This document shows, in pieces, positions 14,219-17,848 of a stretch of DNA of 17,848 nucleotides. The notes under the pieces were generated by a model. It searched no databases and was not told the DNA's origin. It was given only the letters and a program-made list of their open reading frames with translations. Made by a program: the position numbers and the translations under genes. How positions within the stretch are numbered: position 1 is the stretch's first letter; each line of letters begins with the position of its first letter. The stretch comes from UBA10364 sp905182675 (GTDB lineage Bacteria; Bacteroidota; Bacteroidia; Flavobacteriales; Schleiferiaceae): positions 1-17,848 of the forward strand of contig CAWVWE010000032.1 of assembly GCA_963933975.1 (NCBI GenBank), given 5' to 3'.

Positions 14219-15616
14219 ATGAATATTGATGATATTATTCAAAAACAACGAGATTTTGCACCAATTCTTGCTCAAAAACCGCTAAAATACAGATTAGACA
14301 AACTGGGGAAATTGCGTGCAGCATTGAAAAGTGAATGGCAATCTGCCCTGGTAGAAGCCATGCACAAGGACTTTGGAAAAGGTGAGGTTGAAGTACTCTT
14401 ATCAGAGATCTTGCCTACGTTAGATAATTTAAAAATTGTTGTCGGAAAGACCAAGGCCTGGAGCAAGCCAAAAAAGATTAAAACACCAATTACACTGTTT
14501 GGATCAACCTCCTATACCCAAGTACAACCCAAGGGAAATACACTGATTATTTCTCCTTGGAACTACCCGATTTTCCTGACGCTTCATCCACTTACCAGTG
14601 CTTATGCCGCAGGAAATACTGCCATTCTCAAGCCCTCGGAGCACACTCCGCATACGTCAGCAGTACTCTCACAATTAATAGCGAGTGTTTTTGATGAATG
14701 TGAAGTTTGTGTAATTCAAGGTGATAAAATATTATCTCAAGAACTACTGAAACGCAGGTTTGATCATATTTTCTTTACGGGCTCTACAGAGGTAGGCAAA
14801 ATCGTAATGGAAGCAGCAAGTAAGCACCTCACACCAGTGACCTTGGAGCTTGGGGGTAAAAGCCCTACAATTATAGATAACACAGCCAATGCCTATGCAG
14901 CAGGGCAGCGAATAGCATGGGCGAAGTTTACAAATGCAGGACAAATTTGTATCGCACCAGACCACATCTATGTCCATGAAGGTAAGCTAGAAGACTTCAC
15001 GAAAGGGATTACGGAGGCTGTTACGCAGTATTACGGTAACGATCCTATCCAGAGTTTAGATTATGTTCAAATCATCAACACGGGGCATTTTAAGCGTCTT
15101 AAATCTATGTTAGAAACAGCCCGTACAGAAGGTGGGGAAGTAATCATGGGTGGTGAATTTTCAGAGGAACATCGTAAGATCGAACCTACCGTTATTGTAA
15201 ATCCTCCTAAAAATGGAGCAATGATGAAGGAGGAGATTTTCGGTCCCCTACTCCCCGTGTTTACGTTCACAGATATCGAAGAGCCTATTACTGAAATCAG
15301 AAGTAGAGAACATCCTCTGGTGGTCTATATATACAGTAAGAATAAAAGGAACATCCAACATATTCAGCGCGGAACAAGAGCTGGATCCACAGGGGTTAAT
15401 ATGAGTCTTTTACAAATCGCAAATAACTTTTTACCCTTTGGAGGCACCGGACATAGCGGTATGGGGAAAACAAATGGACATGCAGGGTTTCTTGAATTCA
15501 GTAACACCCGAAGTTATTATTACCAATGGGGAGTTCCCATCAACAAAATACTATCCGCTCCTTACAACCAGGGTAAACTGAACATCGTGAAGACCTTACT
15601 CAAAAGATTTTATTGA
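14219..15616 (+). CDS. NAD(P)-dependent aldehyde dehydrogenase, ALDH3 type
   Basis: The 465-residue protein oxidises aldehydes to acids. Catalytic Asn115 sits in SPWNYP, the general base Glu210 in VTLELGGKSP, and the nucleophile Cys244 in NAGQICIAPDH, the ALDH3-like variant of the active-site motif. KPSEHTP (138-144), FFTGSTEVGK (185-194) and EIFGPLLPVF complete the cofactor and catalytic regions. The C-terminal extension ends in a hydrophobic/basic segment, as in class 3 enzymes, but is not a clear membrane anchor. The short length agrees with class 3. It probably has its own promoter. Together with the YqhD-type reductase nearby it suggests handling of fatty or reactive aldehydes, which is inference. 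Confidence 0.94.
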   Translation: MNIDDIIQKQRDFAPILAQKPLKYRLDKLGKLRAALKSEWQSALVEAMHKDFGKGEVEVLLSEILPTLDNLKIVVGKTKAWSKPKKIKTPITLFGSTSYTQVQPKGNTLIISPWNYPIFLTLHPLTSAYAAGNTAILKPSEHTPHTSAVLSQLIASVFDECEVCVIQGDKILSQELLKRRFDHIFFTGSTEVGKIVMEAASKHLTPVTLELGGKSPTIIDNTANAYAAGQRIAWAKFTNAGQICIAPDHIYVHEGKLEDFTKGITEAVTQYYGNDPIQSLDYVQIINTGHFKRLKSMLETARTEGGEVIMGGEFSEEHRKIEPTVIVNPPKNGAMMKEEIFGPLLPVFTFTDIEEPITEIRSREHPLVVYIYSKNKRNIQHIQRGTRAGSTGVNMSLLQIANNFLPFGGTGHSGMGKTNGHAGFLEFSNTRSYYYQWGVPINKILSAPYNQGKLNIVKTLLKRFY

Positions 15617-15635
15617 GTTGAATTGTACCAGAAAT

Positions 15636-15673
15636 AAAAACCCCCACGAGACAAGCCTCGTGGGGGTTTTTAT
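15636..15673. terminator. Strong bidirectional rho-independent terminator
   Basis: A perfect 10-base-pair stem, CCCCCACGAG at 15641-15650 with CTCGTGGGGG at 15657-15666, encloses a 6-base loop. It is flanked by AAAAA on the left and TTTTTATT on the right, so it works on both strands. It separates the convergent aldehyde dehydrogenase and isomerase genes. Confidence 0.95.
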
Positions 15674-15691
15674 TATTAAAAAAAATCGGGA

Positions 15692-16636
15692 CTATCCTAC
15701 TTTTACAAGCTCTACTTTAAACAACAAAGTTGCGTTAGGAGGTATAACGCCGCCAGCTCCTGCTGGTCCGTAACCTAGATCAGAAGGAACCACCAAAGTT
15801 GCTTTAGATCCTTCATTAAGCAATAAAATGCCTTCATCCCAGCCAGGAATTACTTGACCCACTCCTATCGTAATGGAAATGGGCTCACCACGCTGGAAAG
15901 AACTATCGACAACTGTCCCGTTGAGTAATTTCAATTCGTAATGCACCTGAACCTGGTCACCTACGTTAGGCTTAGGACCTTTTCCTTCCTCTTCCATGAG
16001 ATACATAAGTCCGCTCTCTGTCTTCTGAGCACCATCTGTGAAGGGCTTCATTGCTTCTGATTCGGCTGCCGCTTGTGCATCAGCCGCCTCTTTTGCCGCC
16101 AATTCTGCCTTACCTCTTGAAGTGGAGAAAAGCTCTCCAGCATTCCAAGATGTTGCTTCAGCACCAACTCTCAGTATCTCTACTTTCGTCATTACATCAT
16201 CCTGCTCTACAGCATCAACTACGTTTTGGCCTTCCGTTACATATCCAAAAACAGTATGCTTTCCATCTAGCCAATCTGTAGCGCCATGGGTAATGAAGAA
16301 TTGAGAACCATTAGATGCTGGACCAGAATTCGCCATAGACAACGTACCTGGTCTGTTATGTGATAGATCAGGATGAATTTCATCCTCAAATTGGTAGCCT
16401 GGACCACCTGCTCCTGTTCCAGTAGGATCACCGCCTTGAACCATAAAGTCTGCAATCACTCTGTGAAAAGTCATTCCATCGTAGTAAGGAACACCAGCAT
16501 CTTTTGCTGTGTTATCAACAGTGCCCTCTGCAAGACCAACAAAATTTGCTACGGTCATGGGTGTTTTTTCGTGCTCAAGCTTGATTGTAATTTCTCCTTT
16601 CGAAGTAGAGATTTTAGCGTAAATACCGTTTTCCAT
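15692..16636 (-). CDS. Cyclophilin-FKBP fusion peptidyl-prolyl isomerase, no signal peptide
   Basis: The 314-residue protein joins two unrelated prolyl-isomerase folds. Residues 4-157 are a cyclophilin with the catalytic Arg59 in FHRV, Gln112 and Phe113 in GSQFFIT, and Trp122 and His127 in WLDGKHTVFG. An Ala/Glu-rich helical linker spans about 165-205. Residues about 208-313 are an FKBP domain with Tyr233 in VHYEL, Asp244, VIPGW (262-266), GYG near 290 and GGVIPPNATLLFKVEL. Such Cyp-FKBP fusions (dual-family immunophilins) are known from Bacteroidota. It begins MENGIYAK without a signal peptide, so it should be cytoplasmic. It lies 29 bases after its larger paralogue and is cotranscribed. In the FKBP part the usual Phe before the active-site Asp is Val (VVDSS). 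Confidence 0.93.
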   Translation of the reverse strand: MENGIYAKISTSKGEITIKLEHEKTPMTVANFVGLAEGTVDNTAKDAGVPYYDGMTFHRVIADFMVQGGDPTGTGAGGPGYQFEDEIHPDLSHNRPGTLSMANSGPASNGSQFFITHGATDWLDGKHTVFGYVTEGQNVVDAVEQDDVMTKVEILRVGAEATSWNAGELFSTSRGKAELAAKEAADAQAAAESEAMKPFTDGAQKTESGLMYLMEEEGKGPKPNVGDQVQVHYELKLLNGTVVDSSFQRGEPISITIGVGQVIPGWDEGILLLNEGSKATLVVPSDLGYGPAGAGGVIPPNATLLFKVELVKVG

Positions 16637-16665
16637 GTAAAAAGTAATGTGAGGTAAACCCTCGA

Positions 16666-17775
16666 TTATTTTGCTATTTCTAAAATTTCAATGTCAAATA
16701 TCAACGTAGCATTTGGCGGAATCACTCCTCCGGCACCTTGGGCGCCATAACCTAAATTAGAAGGAATGATCAACTTAGCTTTACCGCCTACATTCAATAA
16801 TTCTAATCCTTCTTTCCAACCGGCGATCACACGACCGTTTGGTCCATATTCTACAGGAATAGCCTCATATGGCTCTCTACGTCCATCGTAAAGACCATAT
16901 TTAATGGCCCATTCCTTATCTGAAGTATCAAAACATGTACCGTCAGTTAAAAAACCTGCATACTTGACTTTCACCACTTGCCCTATTTCCGGCTTCACAC
17001 CGCTACCTATATCTTCTATGATGTATCTAAGACCTGTTGCAGTCTTCTTAGCATCACTATACATGTCATTCATTTCAGCTTCTAGTGCTGCTGCTGCATC
17101 AACCTTACGTTGCTCCACAGCATCCATTCCTGCCATAAACTCATCAGCCGCATTCCAATTCTTAGCTTCCTTCCCAACACGGATAATGTCTACAGATTGG
17201 AGTAAGACTATATCTACAGGTCTGTCCTGAGAGGCACGTTCTACATCACCAATAGCAACAACAATTTCTTGACCAGAAATAACCTGTGCAAAAATGTTAT
17301 ATCCCCCGTCAAGATGCGGAGTTGCGTTGTGAGTAATAAAGAACTGCGAACCGTTGGTTCCAGGTCCGGCGTTTGCCATACTTACCACACCGCTCTTATC
17401 ATGTTTTAATTCCGCTGAAATTTCCTGCGGAAACTTGTATCCAGGACTTCCTGCACCAGTTCCATCTGGATCACCAGCTTGAATCATGAATTTTGGAATT
17501 ACTCTATGGAAAATGGTACCATTAAAATAAGGCTTGTCTGCATATTTCGCATCCACTTTCGGATGGGTCCCTTCAGCAAGAGCAATAAAATTACCAGCAG
17601 TCATGGGAACCAAGTCCTCATGAAAGTCAAATAGTATATCGCCCATGGACGTAGTTAATTTCGCATAAATACCAGGCTCTAAAGTAATGGTCTGGTCATT
17701 TACAGTGACTTTGTTTCCGCCACAACTAGCTAGCGTAAAGGCCATTATTACAATGGCTAAGGTTTTTTTGATCAT
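16666..17775 (-). CDS. Cyclophilin-FKBP fusion peptidyl-prolyl isomerase lipoprotein
   Basis: The 369-residue protein has the same Cyp-linker-FKBP layout as its downstream neighbour, plus a lipoprotein signal (TLASC, lipid on Cys18) and a short spacer. The cyclophilin domain (about 34-200) keeps Arg91 in FHRV and Gln144 and Phe145 in GSQFFIT, but has His154 where the paralogue has Trp122, and HLDGGYNIFA in place of WLDGKHTVFG. A helical Ala/Glu linker runs about 205-245. The FKBP domain (about 248-368) has Tyr272, Phe282-Asp283, VIAGW (316-320) and GYGAQGAGG. It carries about 15 extra residues between Asp283 and VIAGW compared with the paralogue. It should assist folding on the periplasmic side of a membrane, and is the first gene of the pair. 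Confidence 0.93.
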   Translation of the reverse strand: MIKKTLAIVIMAFTLASCGGNKVTVNDQTITLEPGIYAKLTTSMGDILFDFHEDLVPMTAGNFIALAEGTHPKVDAKYADKPYFNGTIFHRVIPKFMIQAGDPDGTGAGSPGYKFPQEISAELKHDKSGVVSMANAGPGTNGSQFFITHNATPHLDGGYNIFAQVISGQEIVVAIGDVERASQDRPVDIVLLQSVDIIRVGKEAKNWNAADEFMAGMDAVEQRKVDAAAALEAEMNDMYSDAKKTATGLRYIIEDIGSGVKPEIGQVVKVKYAGFLTDGTCFDTSDKEWAIKYGLYDGRREPYEAIPVEYGPNGRVIAGWKEGLELLNVGGKAKLIIPSNLGYGAQGAGGVIPPNATLIFDIEILEIAK

Positions 17776-17800
17776 GATCTAATTTTTTTATTGAGGAAAT

Positions 17801-17808
17801 CAAAGGTA
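17801..17808 (-). promoter_or_regulatory. Candidate -7 promoter element for the isomerase operon
   Basis: On the minus strand this reads TACCTTTG, a perfect TAnnTTTG match, 25 bases before the ATG at 17775, so the leader would be about 20 bases. A clear -33 TTG is missing. It would drive both isomerase genes. Confidence 0.45.
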
Positions 17809-17848
17809 CTATCTCCCGGTGATTATACTTCGACTTGGTGGAATGAAT

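Noticed and set aside
16038..16304. Plus-strand ORFs opposite the isomerase genes (also at 16373-16657 and 16904-17230)
   Set aside because: They are antisense to strongly supported isomerase coding sequence and are Ala/Ser- or Leu/Pro-rich artefacts of the opposite strand.
1..17848. CRISPR array, tRNA, rRNA or insertion sequence
   Set aside because: I saw no regularly spaced repeats, no cloverleaf or rRNA-like sequence, and no transposase or terminal inverted repeats.

Overview
The window comes from a Bacteroidota genome, most likely a member of the Flavobacteriales. The evidence is a SusC/SusD outer-membrane pair, a Lacal_2735-type small protein, cyclophilin-FKBP fusion isomerases, a divergent aroQ/xerD pair, several perfect matches to the Bacteroidota -7 promoter element (TAnnTTTG) and moderately low GC. 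Nothing points to a phage, plasmid, insertion sequence, CRISPR array, rRNA or tRNA. It reads as ordinary chromosome with short intergenic gaps; no gene-free stretch exceeds 300 bases, the longest being about 240 bases at 9360-9597, where I see no convincing element.

Left part, minus strand (1-6233): a SusD-like lipoprotein cut by the window edge follows a SusC-like TonB-dependent transporter by 10 bases. Upstream of susC is a leader of about 300 bases that contains an unrecognised 70-codon ORF, several inverted repeats and, at its head, a promoter-like box and a pair of direct repeats. Beyond it lies a sulP-osmC transcription unit (SulP anion transporter, then an OsmC-family protein, 5 bases apart).

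Middle, mostly plus strand (6398-12618): an alpha/beta hydrolase overlaps a DUF3817 membrane protein by 4 bases. A small Lacal_2735-type protein sits on the minus strand. A GH53 endo-galactanase lipoprotein is followed by a convergent exported protein of unknown function. A two-gene acyltransferase/GNAT pair resembles the GlsA/GlsB or OlsA/OlsB enzymes that make amino-acid-based lipids. A YqhD-type iron-containing alcohol dehydrogenase follows and ends at a bidirectional terminator.

Right part (12692-17848): aroQ (minus) and xerD (plus) diverge from a very short shared region. xerD overlaps a 27-codon ORF that looks like a minimal lipoprotein, followed by an ALDH3-type aldehyde dehydrogenase and a strong bidirectional terminator. 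On the minus strand are two tandem genes for cyclophilin-FKBP fusion prolyl isomerases, one a predicted lipoprotein and one without a signal peptide.

Functional themes are nutrient uptake at the outer membrane (SusC/SusD, possibly GH53), anion transport, membrane lipid synthesis, aldehyde handling (YqhD and ALDH3) and protein folding in two compartments. The most notable observations are the duplicated dual-family isomerases with divergent active-site residues, the 27-codon lipoprotein ORF coupled to xerD, and the ORF-bearing structured leader in front of susC.
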